A program made the position numbers and the translations under genes. Shown here piece after piece: positions 33,368 through 44,039 of a stretch of DNA of 64,000 bases. The stretch's first letter is position 1. Every line of letters begins with the position of its first letter. The notes under the pieces were generated by a model. That model was given only the letters and a program-made list of their open reading frames with translations. It was not told where the DNA came from and did no database searches. Source of the DNA: Phytophthora hibernalis (lineage: Eukaryota > Oomycota > Peronosporomycetes > Peronosporales > Peronosporaceae); the NCBI GenBank assembly GCA_012656075.1, contig JAAKBF010000095.1:248001-312000 (forward strand), written 5' to 3'.

Positions 33368-33564
33368 CTTTTGCGTCTGCCATTTTTTCTGCTAAAGAAA
33401 AACAAGGTCAATAAATCGCCGGGATGTCCAAGTTCCGCAAGCGGTTCGCCGCCTTAAACCTATCTAAGTTCATATTGAATTTGGTAGGTTGTTTCCTTGC
33501 ACTTCCATTCCGCACGCGCGCGCAACACCGTCGACGCGGACACCCCAAGACGAACGCGTTGCCA

Positions 33565-34926
33565 TGTCCAGGCCAAAGCGCAGCAACCCTGCTTCAAGTG
33601 CAGATGCCTCTCCAGCTACACAAGACCGAGTGACGATCCATGGAGAGGAAATATATCCAGGCTTGTGGTCTCAAGACTCCGGCATCAGACACGATGAAAG
33701 CGGAGAGAGCGCAGCAGATTCGGAGTTATCGTCGAGCACGGACGCTCCGGCTCCGCCAGCAAAGAAGGCTAGAGCCTCCATTACTCAAGCAAGGGCGAAG
33801 ACTTCCAAAAGAAGGCTGTTCCCAGGAAGAAGGCTGCACTCAACCAGAAAGCAAAGAAGGCTGCCCCCAAAAGAAGACCTCATCAAAGAAGAACGCCCGC
33901 TCCAAGCCATCCAAGAGGACGAAGAGCTCCCTACCACCAATGCGCTGGACAATTGCATTGACGGCACTAGCGCTCGAGACTTGCTTTAAGAACCCGCGCA
34001 TCTTTGAAGAAGTTTGCAGTCACAACGGCGGACACGAAACTTATGCGTGCAAAGTGGGTGGCCACAGTTCATACGTTCTTGGAGCGAGCGTTGATTGAGA
34101 AGGCTTGGGGGAAGGAGAGACACCTCGCGAGGTGCGTGTCGATCAGTTCAAGAACAAGCTGAACGCTGTTCGCACCGGGTATCGAGCGAAGCGTACCCGT
34201 CTAGTAGCAACTGGAAACCAAGCGCTCGATGCTTCTTCAGGGCCGGAAGACAAAGAAGAAGACCACTGATACGCGGAGATGCCACGTAATTTCTTTTTAC
34301 GTTCTTCTGAGGACTATGAAGAAAACATTTACGAAAATTTGACATGTGATCCCATGGATGTGGATCCAAAGTATCGTGCTGCTCTTGGCCAAGAGCTTAG
34401 CGCCTTGTGGCCGTTGCTGTGTGAAATCTTCTCGGGAAAACCTTGATGGAGAGCCAATTATCGAGTCTGGTACATCGCATGAATTAACTGAAGTCGACGA
34501 TGGCAAAGATGATGATAGCGTTGACGAGAGTCTTGCTGGCTCTGACGATGAATGCTCAGATACATCAAGCCAGGCGCGTTCCGAAGCCAAGTTCAATGCC
34601 AAAGCTCAGTCACGTACAGGAAGAATGTCTTTGAATCGACCAGTTGATATGATAGCCGACTCGCTTCAAGCTGGCTTTGGCGTATTTTAACGGTTCGACA
34701 GGCTCCGGGTTTAGGAACCCGATCAGGAGGAGACATGAATCAGCTAGTTGCTAAGTTGACATCGCCAATTGAGGCCGCAAATGTAAGCCAGGCTGCATTA
34801 ATTGAGATGCAGCGCGATGTTGACCAGTCGCTGCGTCAGTGCATGGAGAATCTTCAGCAGATGTCAGCATCCGCTGTTGAAATATTTGCAAAGATGAAAG
34901 AGCAGATATGCGGTGTCAACCTCTGA
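33565..34926 (+). pseudogene. Harbinger accessory ORF (Myb/SANT-like DNA-binding type)
   Basis: Fragments in three frames spell one protein: a Ser/Lys-rich N-terminus, then a helical segment (MRWTIALTALALETCFKNPR), then KLMRAKWVATVHTFLERALI and VDQFKNKLNAVRTGYRAKRT. Further on come DPKYRAALGQELSALWPLLC and a C-terminal coil (MNQLVAKLTSPIEAANVSQA) ending at 34926. W-spaced helices of this kind are usual in the second ORF of PIF/Harbinger elements, which brings the transposase to DNA. At least three frame changes (about 33950, 34010, 34100-34440) make it inactive as it stands. Confidence 0.6.
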
Positions 34927-35091
34927 TGGAATGCAATGCCAAGTGGCTAGGGTGTAGCCATTTATGACTACAGGACCCCTTCAAGTTTTATTCGTTATCG
35001 TAGCGGTAAAATTGTTCCATGTAGGCGCTCCACTTCGCCTCTCCCAAGTTAATCTCATCTTCCGTTCGTTCCCAATGGCGATCAAATGCGT

Positions 35092-35650
35092 TCATCGCTT
35101 GTCTTGCCTTTTTCGCGATTCCTCGTCGCGATTCCACTCGAACTCTTCTTTGTCACCAATTTCGACGAGCAGGTTGTGCAGTACAGCTGCGACACATATC
35201 ATCCGAGCGTTCGTACTGTGAGCATGTCGGTCGGTCACGCCGTGCAGAACTTCAAAGCGTCCTTTAAGTTTCCCGAAAATACACTCAACGAGTATGCGGG
35301 TTGACGAAATGTGAAAATTGAAGCTGTTCAAAGTTGAAAACGTCAGTCAGCAAGTATCGGTATTGCAGTCCGAATTCGACTTACCAACGCTGCTTTCTAG
35401 AATAACGTTTTCCACGTCGTTCATCAAACGGAACCATGAGAAATGGCCAGATCTTGAATCCAGCGTCGGCCAACCAGTTGATTCCAGGAGGGCACAAGTA
35501 TCTCGCGCGGGGACCTAGCACCTCGGATTGGTTCCACATGGATTGATCTGAGTTGCTACCAGAAAACACTCCTAAATAGCGAAATTTCCCACGGAAGTCG
35601 ATAGCAGCCAAGCAATTGTAGGAAGGTTTTCCATTCTTGTCGTAGAATCC
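35092..35650 (-). pseudogene. Harbinger DDE transposase, C-terminal half
   Basis: The minus strand reads GFYDKNGKPSYNCLAAIDFR, then GKFRYLGVFSGSNSDQSMWN, then INWLADAGFKIWPFLMVPF (second catalytic Asp) and, after a short intron-like gap near 35345-35395, STRILVECIFGKLKGRF (catalytic Glu) and MICVAAVLHNLL. This is the DDE_Tnp_4 pattern. An acceptor-like AG precedes GFYDK at about 35651. The first catalytic Asp is not on this strand but on the inverted piece next to it. Confidence 0.75.
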
Positions 35651-35689
35651 CTTAATTGCAAGATAAAAACAAAACGTTAGTGTACAACT

Positions 35690-36095
35690 TGCAGAAACTC
35701 ACAGCAGCGTACCATGTGATTGCGCGGGCGTCGTGTTTGGATGATAGTACTATTAGAGCCATTGTACTGTCGCAAGTATGGCTTTCCTGGACAAAACACA
35801 CAGTACCATTTCGATTTCGGACTCGCTGCTTTGTTGACGTACTACGGCAACGGCTGTGGAATTGACGGCGACGGAATTGGAGAAGCTGCTGCGCAACTAG
35901 GAATTTCAAGAACAGTTGCTGGTGTTTACATCAAGCGTCTAGAAGATCTCCTGTACGACATGATGCAAGATGTCATCTATTTTCCGGCTCCAACAGCAGT
36001 AAATGATTGGGAAGACTTGGTAGAAGGTTTTGTTCAGCGTGGAAGTGATTTCCCTGATGTTGCGTGCGTGTTCGACGGAGGACCAGCGCGTCAAA
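35690..36095 (+). pseudogene. Harbinger DDE transposase, N-terminal half, inverted
   Basis: The plus strand encodes YGFPGQNTQYHFDFGLAALL, a helix-turn-helix region (IGEAAAQLGISRTVAGVYIK) and LVEGFVQRGSDFPDVACVFD, which ends in the first catalytic Asp of the DDE triad (VFDG, codon 36074-36076). In an intact gene this segment would directly precede the C-terminal half on the same strand. Here it lies in the opposite orientation, consistent with inversion of about 0.4 kb. Confidence 0.68.
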
Positions 36096-36593
36096 CGAAT
36101 CCGGGCTGCAGCGCAGTGTCTTTTGCATGCTGTCGGAGAGCGCTGAGCCTTCAGAGTAGCGAAGAAGACAGTCCTAACCACTATTTTTTCTGGATGGGCC
36201 CGCGAATTGATCTTCCATCCAGTTGTCCTAGTCACACAATCAGCAGGATGTTCAGGAAGCACAAGACTAGAATCTCTTCCTCTGCCCAATCACAGTTGCA
36301 TTCGTCAAATCAACATCATCCGCACTAGTTATAACGAGTAACTGTAGCACTACGCCAAGCTGGTAGACATACCGCTGTCGACGTCATGGGCCGTGCACCA
36401 TCTGCTGCGCGCCTGCTTCCATGCTTGCGAGCTCGTCCATTTCCGCACACCCCTCGCTCTTCAACGCCAAATAATCCGTCTCGACCCAAAAGAAAGAGGT
36501 GTCGGGCCTATTTCTTTTACCGCATTATAACGAGGTGTTTATGACACCCTGTTTTTCTTAGCGCCACTTCAGAGGAAAAAATAGGCAGAAAAA

Positions 36594-36621
36594 CGATCGC
36601 TTTTCTATTCGGACAGCGCTC
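36594..36621 (-). repeat. right terminal inverted repeat of the Harbinger element
   Basis: Inverted copy of 33340-33367, followed by TTA at 36622-36624. Confidence 0.88.
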
Positions 36622-37021
36622 TTACAGTAGCAGCTAGCATGGCAAAGTTCGTCACTAGGATAGCTTCTAGTTACCTAACGAGCTCAGTATCGTCGGCGAG
36701 TCGCGACTGCAACAGCGACGGTGAAGATGACCACCATCATGCTTTGCTATCTGCTCCAAACCGACGGCGTTAGCGTGGTCAGCCTCATTAATTGAGCAAA
36801 ATTTGAGGTGCTTGAATTAAGGTAATATGAGGTCAGCACCGAATTAATACTCCATTGCCCTTTGCAGGACCAGCTAGCGTGGAAGACACCAGATTTGTTC
36901 ACTTCAACATGTGATGTACGCGTACACCAAACGTCTCGAAATCATCGCCTCACTTTTGGACGTCCGCCAGCCACCCGCGTGATCTCCCAGTCAGTAAAAG
37001 GAGCGTCGCTCAATCTTCCGA

Positions 37022-37079
37022 GTACGTCGTCCCTTCCTCCTTCTCCCTGTCCTCCCCTCTAACCTCCTCTTGTATACAG
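37022..37079 (+). other. probable 5'-UTR intron of eIF3a
   Basis: GTACGT donor at 37022, a CTAAC branch-like site at 37058-37063 and acceptor ATACAG ending at 37079 give a 58-nt intron 26 nt before the ATG. The inside is pyrimidine-rich. Confidence 0.5.
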
Positions 37080-37105
37080 CTCGCTACACACACAAGACAC
37101 TGCCC

Positions 37106-40100
37106 ATGTCCCACTTCTTCCACAAGCCGGAGAACGCCCTGAAGCGCGCGCGGGAGCTGCTGGCCATCCCCAACGCGGACGCCGGCGTACTGAAGCGCAC
37201 CAAGCACTCGGCGCTCGAGATCCTGCACGATGCGCTCATCGCCAAGAAGAACCGCACGTGGCAGCCCACGCACGAGGAGCTCATGATCCTGTACCTGGAC
37301 ATTTGCATGGAGCTGCAGATGGGTCGCGTGGCCAAGGACGGGCTGCACCAGTACCGCAACCTGAGCATCCAGCACAACCCGGCGTCGCTCGAGACCATCA
37401 TCAAGCACTTTGTGACGCAAGCTGAGCGTAAACTCGCAGCTGCCAAGAAGGAGAGCAACGAACTCAACCTGCTGGCCGCCGCCAAGGTGGATCTGGACGC
37501 TGCTCAGACGCCGGAGGACGTGATGCTGTCCACCACGACCTTCGAGGGGTCCAACGACCGCACGGACCGCGAGGTGGTCGTCCCGTGGCTGCGCTTCATG
37601 TGGGAGACGTACCGCACGGTGCTGGACATCCTCAAGAGCAACTCGAAGCTCGAGCCGCTGTACAAGGCCACGGCCCTGCAGGCCTTCGACTTCTGCGTCG
37701 AGTACCAACGCAAGATCGAGTTCCGTCGTGTGTGTGAGATCATGCGCAACCACCTGAGTGCACTGCAGAAGCACGCGGCCGCACCTACGAGTCAGTCGAC
37801 GCGCCAGATGCGCAGCTGGGAAGGATTCACGCTCGACAGCGTGGAGCGCCTGCTGGAAGTGCGCTACCGTCAGCTGCAGGTCGCCACCGACCTCGAGCTC
37901 TTCTCGGAGGCCTTCCGCACCATCGATGACATCAACAACATCATGAACCTCGTGGAGCAGACTCCGCGCGTGGACCTGCTGGTCACGTACTACGAGAAGC
38001 TGGCACAGATCTTCCAGGTGTCCAAGAACCACCTCTTCCACGCCTACGCGCTGTACAAGTGGTACTCGCTGCGTGTGGCTGGACTGCAGGGACTTGCTGG
38101 CTCGCAGGCGCTGAACGAACTGCCCGTGCTCGTCTCGGAGGAGGAGCAGAAGGAAATGGCAACTCGCGTCGTGCTCGCTGCTCTGTCGATCCCGCTGCTG
38201 GACTTCGAAGCGTCCTCGTCCGTTCTGGGTGACGACTCGGCTACCCAGGTTGCTGAGAGCTCGCTTTCGACTGCCGCTCGTGATAAGAACTCGCGCATGG
38301 CTGCCCTTCTGGGCTTTGCCACGACGCCCACACGCGCTAACCTGCTTGAGGACATTGAGGCTGCTGGTCTGCTGCCGAAGGCATCCACTGCGGCCACGGA
38401 GATCTTCCAGCGCGTGGAGCTCCAGGAGGTGGACCCGCTTCAGATTGTGAAGCAACTGCAGCCGTTCCTGACGACGATTCGTGCTGAGCCCCTCGCCAAG
38501 GCCTACGTCGATGGCGTCGAGCGCCTTGTCGTGCGTCGCGTGCTGTTCCAGCTCACCCGCGTGTACGCCAGTGTGACGATCGCTCACCTGCGCTCGATCT
38601 TTGTCGGTCTCGACGTGTCCTACGAGGAGATTGAGGCGCTGATCGCGCGTTCGCGCAGTCTGAGCACTGTCGCTCACGCCAGTGCCCTAGTCTTTCGAGC
38701 ATGTACCGCCGCAATGTGACGCAGCACGGCAGCAACAACGCTGAGACCTCATCCGCTGATGCTGTGTCTTCTGCCCAGACGCGTACCAAGATTCGCATTG
38801 ATCACGTGGAGCAGTGCATTCGTTTCACTGATGCTGTGGACCTCGAGGCTAACGCTACCCAGCTTACGCTTCTGGGTGAGCGTCTCACTCGTGCCATGAG
38901 CAAGGTTCCCGCCGCCGCCGCGGCCTCTATCGCTGCTCGCGACGAGCAGAAGAAGAAACTGTTCACGGCTACTCGTGCCCGCCTCCAGGAGAAGCGCTCT
39001 GAAATGCTGATCCGCCGCGAAGTGATTGAGCGCAAGAAGGAAGAGCTCGAGAAGCTGCAGCATGAGAAGCTGCAGTCCCTAGAGAAGAAGCGCCACGAGT
39101 TTGCGCAGCGCCGCGCGGAGATCGAGAGGGAGCGTCTGGCCCAGGAAGCTCGTCGTCGTGAGGCCGAGAAGAAACAGAAGATTCAGGATGAGATCAAGCT
39201 CAAGGAGACCCGCCAGATGCTGGACAAGCTGGGCCACACGGACGTGAGCGACCTGGACCTTGCCACTATCGACAAGGAGAAGGTGCTGAACGAGGCTAAG
39301 GAGAAGGCCCGCAAGGCCAAGGAGCTTGCTCAGCAGAAGCTGCGTGAGAACGCCCGTCGCCTGGACTACATTGTGCGTGCTACTCGCGAGGAGGAGCAGC
39401 CAATTCTGCAGCGCCAGGTTTCGGAGGTGAAGGCCGAGGCTCTGAAGCGTTACGAGCAGGAGTCGGCTGCCAAGCTGAAGCGCGCCAAGGAGGAGCACGA
39501 GCACGGTCTGAAGGAGAAGGCTCGTCTTGCCCCGGCAATCCAGGTGAGCGCCGAGTTTATCGATGCTCACAAGGCTCGTCGCATTGAGCAGTACAAGAAG
39601 GCTTCCGAGGAGCAGAAAAAGAAGGCTATGCTGGAGCGTCTGAGCGCCCGCGTGGCGCACGCAAGGGAACGTTATGAGGAGGAGCAGCGTCAGCTGCGTG
39701 AGGAGGAAGAGGAGAAGGAACGTATCCGCCGCGAGGAGGAGGCGGAGCGTGAGCGCCAGCGCCAGCTTGAGGTGGAAGAGGAGGTCCGTCGCCAAGAAGA
39801 GGAGGAAGCCGAGGAGCTTCGTATTGCTGAGGAGAAGGAGCGTGAGGAGAAGGCCCAGCGCGTGCGCGAGGAGGAAGAGAAGCACTTCGAGCAGCGCAGC
39901 CAGGGCCGCTTCGGCAGCGCTGGAGCCCGTGGTGTCACTGGCGGCCCCGTGACTCGTTCCGCAGCCGTGATGATGACCGTCGTGGTGACGACAAGGAGGA
40001 TGGCGAGTGGACTCACGTTAACCGTGGAGGTCTGTCCAGTCGCCCACAGACCGTAGCGCCCGAAGGTCGCTGGGAGCGTCGTGGACCTCCGGCTCGTGAG

Positions 40101-40640
40101 AGCTCCGGTGATCGCGATGGTCGCGAGGGTGGCGGTCTGCGCCGCCCTTTCGGTAGCGAGCGTGAGGGTAGCGGTCTGCGCCGTGGTTTCGGTGGCGAGG
40201 AGCGCGAGGGTGGTGGCCTGCGTCGTAGTTTCGGTGGCGAGGAGCGCGAGGGTGGCCTGCGCCGTGGTTTTGGTGGTGATCGCGAGGATCGTGAGGGTGG
40301 CCAGCGTCGTGGTTTTGGCGGTGCCCGCGAGGAGGGCGGCTCGCGCTGGGGCAACCGCGATGGCGAGCGTGAGTCTTTTCGTCGTGGTGGCGAGCGTGAT
40401 GGCGAGCGCGATTCTTTCCGTCGTGGTGGCGAGCGTGATGGCGAGCGCGATTCTTTCCGTCGTGGTGGTGAGCGTGATGGTGAGCGAGATTCGGCTCGCC
40501 GTGGCGGTGAGCGTGATGGCGACGACCGCTTCTTCGGCAACTCGCAGCGTGAAGGCTCCTACCGCCCGCCGCGCGCAGGTGACCGCGAAGGCTCATCTCG
40601 CGAGAATGCTCGTGCTCCTGAGTCTGGCCGTTGGAGATAG
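37106..40640 (+). CDS. eukaryotic translation initiation factor 3 subunit A
   Basis: About 1,178 residues. The start MSHFFHKPENALKRARELL aligns with the eIF3a N-terminus (FxRPENALKRA), which fixes the ATG at 37106. Next come conserved eIF3a segments (RTWQPTHEELMILYLDICME, RTDREVVVPWLRFMWETYR) and a PCI region (about residues 310-500; MATRVVLAALSIPL, ATTPTRANLLEDI). A very long charged coiled coil of the spectrin-like eIF3a type follows (39000-39900), then an Arg/Gly/Asp/Glu-rich tail with tandem GERDGERDSFRRG-like decapeptides (40080-40600). eIF3a is the scaffold of eIF3 on the 40S ribosome. Two one-base losses (near 38687 and near 39960, both in C runs) break the frame; sense reading continues past each. 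Ends GRWR, TAG at 40638-40640. Confidence 0.9.
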
Positions 40641-40864
40641 GCTCTGAATCACTTCTGTAGGAAAACGATCCAAGATAGCAAGAGGTTGAAGCGTGTTAGC
40701 GTGCTGAGTGCGAATGGCCTTGTTGCAACTTGCTCGATAATGGTGAACGCGTCGCATCGGTCCACGCACGACGCATAATAATTTAACGCATGCTTTTGCA
40801 GTAGACGAAGTTGATACATTCATTGTTGTTTTTCACTACGAGCTCCGTCACCTTGGCCACACGC

Positions 40865-41986
40865 TTAGTTGGCCAGAGCTTCATCACGAATCTTGCATGT
40901 CAGCGCGTACGTGTTGACGGCGTCCTGGTATTGGCAGCGGATGTCCTCGCCCTTCCCGTGAATAGCTTTCAGGAACTCTTGGTCCTCCGTCAGATACATG
41001 TCGTCGCCAGCGAACTCGAACGTCAGCTCTTCATCACTGACGCCCTTCAGTACCTTAAGCGTCGGCGTCTCCGAGTAAGGCTTCACCACGCTGATGCGCA
41101 GACCATCCGCCATAATCTCCAGGGACGCGTCGTACGCCTCACCTTGCAGCAGGGCGCCGTGCACCAAGTTACCGAGAGCGCCGCTCTTGAAGTACCAGTT
41201 GGCCACGTGCGCACGCGGCACACGGTTCTCCGCCGGGACTGCCGTCTCATCAACGGGCACCTTCTCCAGGTACCCGATGTCACCCGGCGTGAGGCTAGCC
41301 TTCACACTACGGCTGTAGACCGTGTCCATATCCACCTCACCCACGAGGTAGCGAGCAATGTCAGCGAAGTGTGTGGCCTGCTCCACGATGGGGCCACCGC
41401 AGTGCGCAGAGTTCCACCAGAATGGGCTCGGGATCGCCGCGTACGCGCAGTTGTAGCGCGCCATGAGGCACACCGGCTTCTTGCCCTGCAGCAGCTCCTT
41501 GATCTTCTCTCCGAACAGCGAGTAGCGGAACATGTAACCCACGGACACCACCAGCTTCTTCTCCTTGCGCAGCGCCTCTACCTCCGCCGCGTACTTGGTC
41601 ACCTCGTCCACTGGTGCGTTCGACAGTGGCTTCTCCAGGAACAGGTGCACGCCAGCACGAAGCACCTGAAGCTCCAGCGGGTACTTGTAGCATCCGTGGA
41701 ACGAGGGCGGCACTCCGATGAACACGGCCGTAGGCTTGACGGTGTTCAGCATGTCCTGCAGATCGGCGTACACCTCCGTGTTGGCCCACACGTGCGCGAA
41801 CTCCTTGCTGGCTCGGCGCGTGTCGACTTTCTCTTGAGCCTTGGCGACGAGTGGGTCCACGACGGCCACAATGACAGCACCGAGCTTCTCGAGGCGTGAC
41901 GCGTGGTCCCACGGGCCTTCGAACCCGCCGAAGTTGACAGCGCCAGCGCCGACGAGGGCCACACGAGTTCCGGCAATAATAGACAT
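40865..41986 (-). CDS. Gfo/Idh/MocA-family NAD(P)-dependent oxidoreductase, intact copy
   Basis: An uninterrupted ORF of 373 codons; start ATG 41984-41986. The N-terminus has a Rossmann nucleotide-binding loop (VALVGAGAVNFGG), followed by VFIGVPPSFHG, HLFLEKPLSNAPVDEV (the EKP motif of the family) and VSVGYMFRYS. The C-terminal region is the substrate-binding alpha/beta domain. The family oxidises or reduces sugars, inositols and related compounds; the specific substrate cannot be told from sequence. It is head-to-head with a SWEET sugar transporter 0.7 kb away and has two damaged copies at 58651-59759 and 61453-62568. The long upstream extension of the frame to 42421 is rejected because the Inr promoter lies at 42041-42057. 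Confidence 0.87.
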   Translation of the reverse strand: MSIIAGTRVALVGAGAVNFGGFEGPWDHASRLEKLGAVIVAVVDPLVAKAQEKVDTRRASKEFAHVWANTEVYADLQDMLNTVKPTAVFIGVPPSFHGCYKYPLELQVLRAGVHLFLEKPLSNAPVDEVTKYAAEVEALRKEKKLVVSVGYMFRYSLFGEKIKELLQGKKPVCLMARYNCAYAAIPSPFWWNSAHCGGPIVEQATHFADIARYLVGEVDMDTVYSRSVKASLTPGDIGYLEKVPVDETAVPAENRVPRAHVANWYFKSGALGNLVHGALLQGEAYDASLEIMADGLRISVVKPYSETPTLKVLKGVSDEELTFEFAGDDMYLTEDQEFLKAIHGKGEDIRCQYQDAVNTYALTCKIRDEALAN

Positions 41987-42040
41987 CGTAGTGAGCTTGG
42001 GTGCGCTTAGTACCGGTAAGTGTTGGTTGACGTCAAAACC

Positions 42041-42057
42041 AAGAATGGCAGAATGAG
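42041..42057 (-). promoter_or_regulatory. Inr-FPR-like promoter of the Gfo/Idh gene
   Basis: The minus strand reads CTCATTCTGCCATTCTT, a good fit to the oomycete initiator plus CAWTTT-type flank, 55 nt before the ATG at 41986. Confidence 0.58.
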
Positions 42058-42640
42058 ATATTGTCGAGCGATGTCCGCTGCGGACTCCGCATGGGAAGTG
42101 CTGGGAGTACATGATTTGCGCGTGGTTGAAGATGAATGCCGAGATTGAGATGATAAATTGATGAGATTGATCTCTGAGATCGTCGTTTGAGAGGGAACTG
42201 CCTGCGCACAGGCTGAAAAGATTGCCAGGCTGAAGCGGAAAAGACAAGACGAGTACAGACATATTGTGTGCTGCGCTGCTGTAAACGGTGTTACCCCCTG
42301 GATTAATTGGGAAATAAGGCTGCTCATTGCTCGGCGTGTAATCGGAGACCCAGTCTGAGTCACTTGGCGCCGTAGCGAGACTACGTGAGAGCGTGAGCGA
42401 CGTGGAGAGCGATCGTACCATTAAGCTTACCAGTACATGTACCTTACTTTACAGTTCTCCCCACGAGTATTATAATACATAATAATACATATTATGTAAC
42501 ACTATATTATACTATAATTTATAGTGTACACAAAGGTTGAAGTCAGAGGCGTGCACGCACGCGCCTTTGATCTTCAAGCCACCATCATATCATGACGTGC
42601 GAAACTGGTCATGCATGACGGAGCCGGCTTGAACAGATCA

Positions 42641-42656
42641 TCGCATTCCCCAATTT
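42641..42656 (+). promoter_or_regulatory. Inr-FPR-like promoter of the first SWEET gene
   Basis: TCGCATTCCCCAATTT, 34 nt before the ATG at 42690, fits initiator (CATTCC) plus CAATTT. Confidence 0.6.
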
Positions 42657-42689
42657 GCTACCGTGCGTGTGCACCACGAACCAATCAAT

Positions 42690-43394
42690 ATGGCCTCCGA
42701 TACTACCGATACGACAATCAACGTCCTTGCGACCATCGCCACGGCCTGTATTTTCCTCAGTATGATCCCCGGAATGTACAGCGTACACAAGAAACGGAGC
42801 ACGGACGGCGTAAATTTCTACCCGCTGGCAATGATGTTCGGACAGTCCATGGGTTGGGTGATCTACTCGCTGGCGGACGACTCCTTCTTTCCGGTCGGCG
42901 CCGTGAACTGCCTGGGTGCCATTCTTGGTGTTATCTTCTCGGGCATTTTCATGCTCCATGAGGAGGAGCGTCGCACACGTTACTCGATCTTCTTCGGCGG
43001 CGTGTTCGCACTCATCATCGCTTTGTTACTTTACCGCTTCCTCGGCACACAAGATGATGATACGATCGCCAAGGTGCTGGGGTATTTCGCTGACGTCATG
43101 GCGGTCATCATGTTCGGCTCACCGCTCATGCTCATGGGTGACGTGATCAAGATGAAGAACTCGGAAATCATCGCTGCACCCATGGCGGTCTCTGGCTTTG
43201 TCAACGGATCCCTCTGGAGCGCCTACGGCATCATGCAAACGGACTACTACGTGCTAGTGCCGAACGCTATCAGTGGTCTACTATGTCTCGTGCAAGTGGT
43301 TCTGGTCGTTGTTTTCCCACGCACTCGGTCCGGGGGAAGAAAGGAGAGCTCTCCGAGAAGCTGTCCGTGGTCAACGAAGTATAGGTCAGATTGA
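42690..43394 (+). CDS. SWEET (MtN3/saliva) sugar transporter, copy 1
   Basis: Seven hydrophobic helices in two MtN3/saliva triple-helix units: NVLATIATACIFLSMIPGMY..GVNFYPL and KVLGYFADVMAVIMFGSPL..IIAAPMAVSGFVNG. SWEET proteins are bidirectional uniporters for mono- and disaccharides in the plasma or vacuolar membrane. Helix 1 carries the conserved P (MIPGM), and helix 5 has FGSPL..MGDVIKMKNSE, close to the plant SWEET motif. The last 20 codons are probably in the wrong frame: after PRTRS a missing base would give GKKGELSEKLSVVNEV, stop TAG at 43382-43384, more like the paralogue's tail. A paralogue lies at 55891-56577. Confidence 0.86.
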   Translation: MASDTTDTTINVLATIATACIFLSMIPGMYSVHKKRSTDGVNFYPLAMMFGQSMGWVIYSLADDSFFPVGAVNCLGAILGVIFSGIFMLHEEERRTRYSIFFGGVFALIIALLLYRFLGTQDDDTIAKVLGYFADVMAVIMFGSPLMLMGDVIKMKNSEIIAAPMAVSGFVNGSLWSAYGIMQTDYYVLVPNAISGLLCLVQVVLVVVFPRTRSGGRKESSPRSCPWSTKYRSD

Positions 43395-43499
43395 TCTGTC
43401 GAGGTATATCTGATATACATGTATGCCCTTTGAGGGGTTCTCCAATTCAGTACTTTATTATCCATGGATATACGGAATTGCTGTACGTTCTACAGCAAT

Positions 43500-43695
43500 A
43501 CTCGATGCGAATGGAGCTCTTCGGCTTTGGGGTTGGCTGGCCTCCGCGCTCTTATACAGTGCGTGAAAGCATCGGTTTGAGGTTGATACAATTAAATGCT
43601 AAGCTGTGACTGTTGTAGTGCTGTTCCTGGTGTGGGCGTACGTGCCCGAAGCGACTCTGGAATCCTACGGATTCACCTACTTTCTGTCCGTCGGT
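43500..43695 (+). pseudogene. PIG-P (GPI-GlcNAc transferase subunit) relic
   Basis: Two short exons around a 60-nt GT-AG intron (43559-43618) join to ALRLWGWLASALLY/MLFLVWAYVPEATLESYGFTYF. WAYVPE..L..GFTYF is characteristic of PIG-P, which works in the first step of GPI-anchor synthesis in the ER membrane. No start codon is visible upstream, and the conserved P..YW segment expected next is missing, replaced by unrelated sequence. It therefore looks like a truncated copy just behind the SWEET gene. A longer gene with unseen exons is possible but unlikely. Confidence 0.45.
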
Positions 43696-44039
43696 GTAAG
43701 TACTTGCCTCGCAGAACGCGGTTGTAAGCACCGTCTCGAAAAAGGTACCAGTATCCTCACCACGCCTCCGTTTATCACCCTCTTACGACTGCAATAAACG
43801 GGAAACAGAACCTTTCTTCAATCCACAAGTATCGATTTACTTCGAATTTGCTGAATAAAAATTTCAATATTGCTAAAATCAGTTTTTCTAAATATAAAAA
43901 GGATTATTGGGATTTTCAGAAACAATAAAATACGAGTGTAACAGGTATACCGACACTAGTGGTACGGTACCGTACAAACCACCCATTCCCTTGAGAAAGA
44001 GGAGGTGAAAGCCAACTCGCTCGGCAAGCCGAATCAACG

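Larger units (their letters stand above)
33340..36621. mobile_element. PIF/Harbinger DNA transposon with TIRs and TTA target-site duplication
   Basis: Terminal inverted repeats of 28 bp (33340-33367 and 36594-36621) match at 27 of 28 positions and begin GAGCGCTGTCCGAATAG. TTA directly flanks both ends (33337-33339 and 36622-36624), the TWA target typical of PIF/Harbinger. Inside are an accessory DNA-binding-type ORF (+) and a DDE transposase in two oppositely oriented pieces. Element length is 3,282 bp. Confidence 0.88.

Noticed and set aside
37010..38677. 555-codon ORF on the minus strand
   Set aside because: Exact antisense of eIF3a; high-GC codon use leaves the opposite strand open. Composition is His/Leu/Arg-rich with no family match.
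39079..39885. Leu-rich 268-codon minus-strand ORF that looks like a membrane protein
   Set aside because: Antisense of the Glu/Lys/Arg-rich coiled coil of eIF3a; GAG/AAG read backwards gives CTC/CTT (Leu).
40811..41899. 362-codon ORF on the plus strand (similar ones in both repeat arms)
   Set aside because: Antisense of the Gfo/Idh gene. The same shadow appears wherever that gene is copied.
41987..42421. N-terminal extension of the intact Gfo/Idh frame
   Set aside because: Promoter motif lies inside it, the extension has no homology to the other two copies, and the Rossmann fold begins right after the ATG at 41986.
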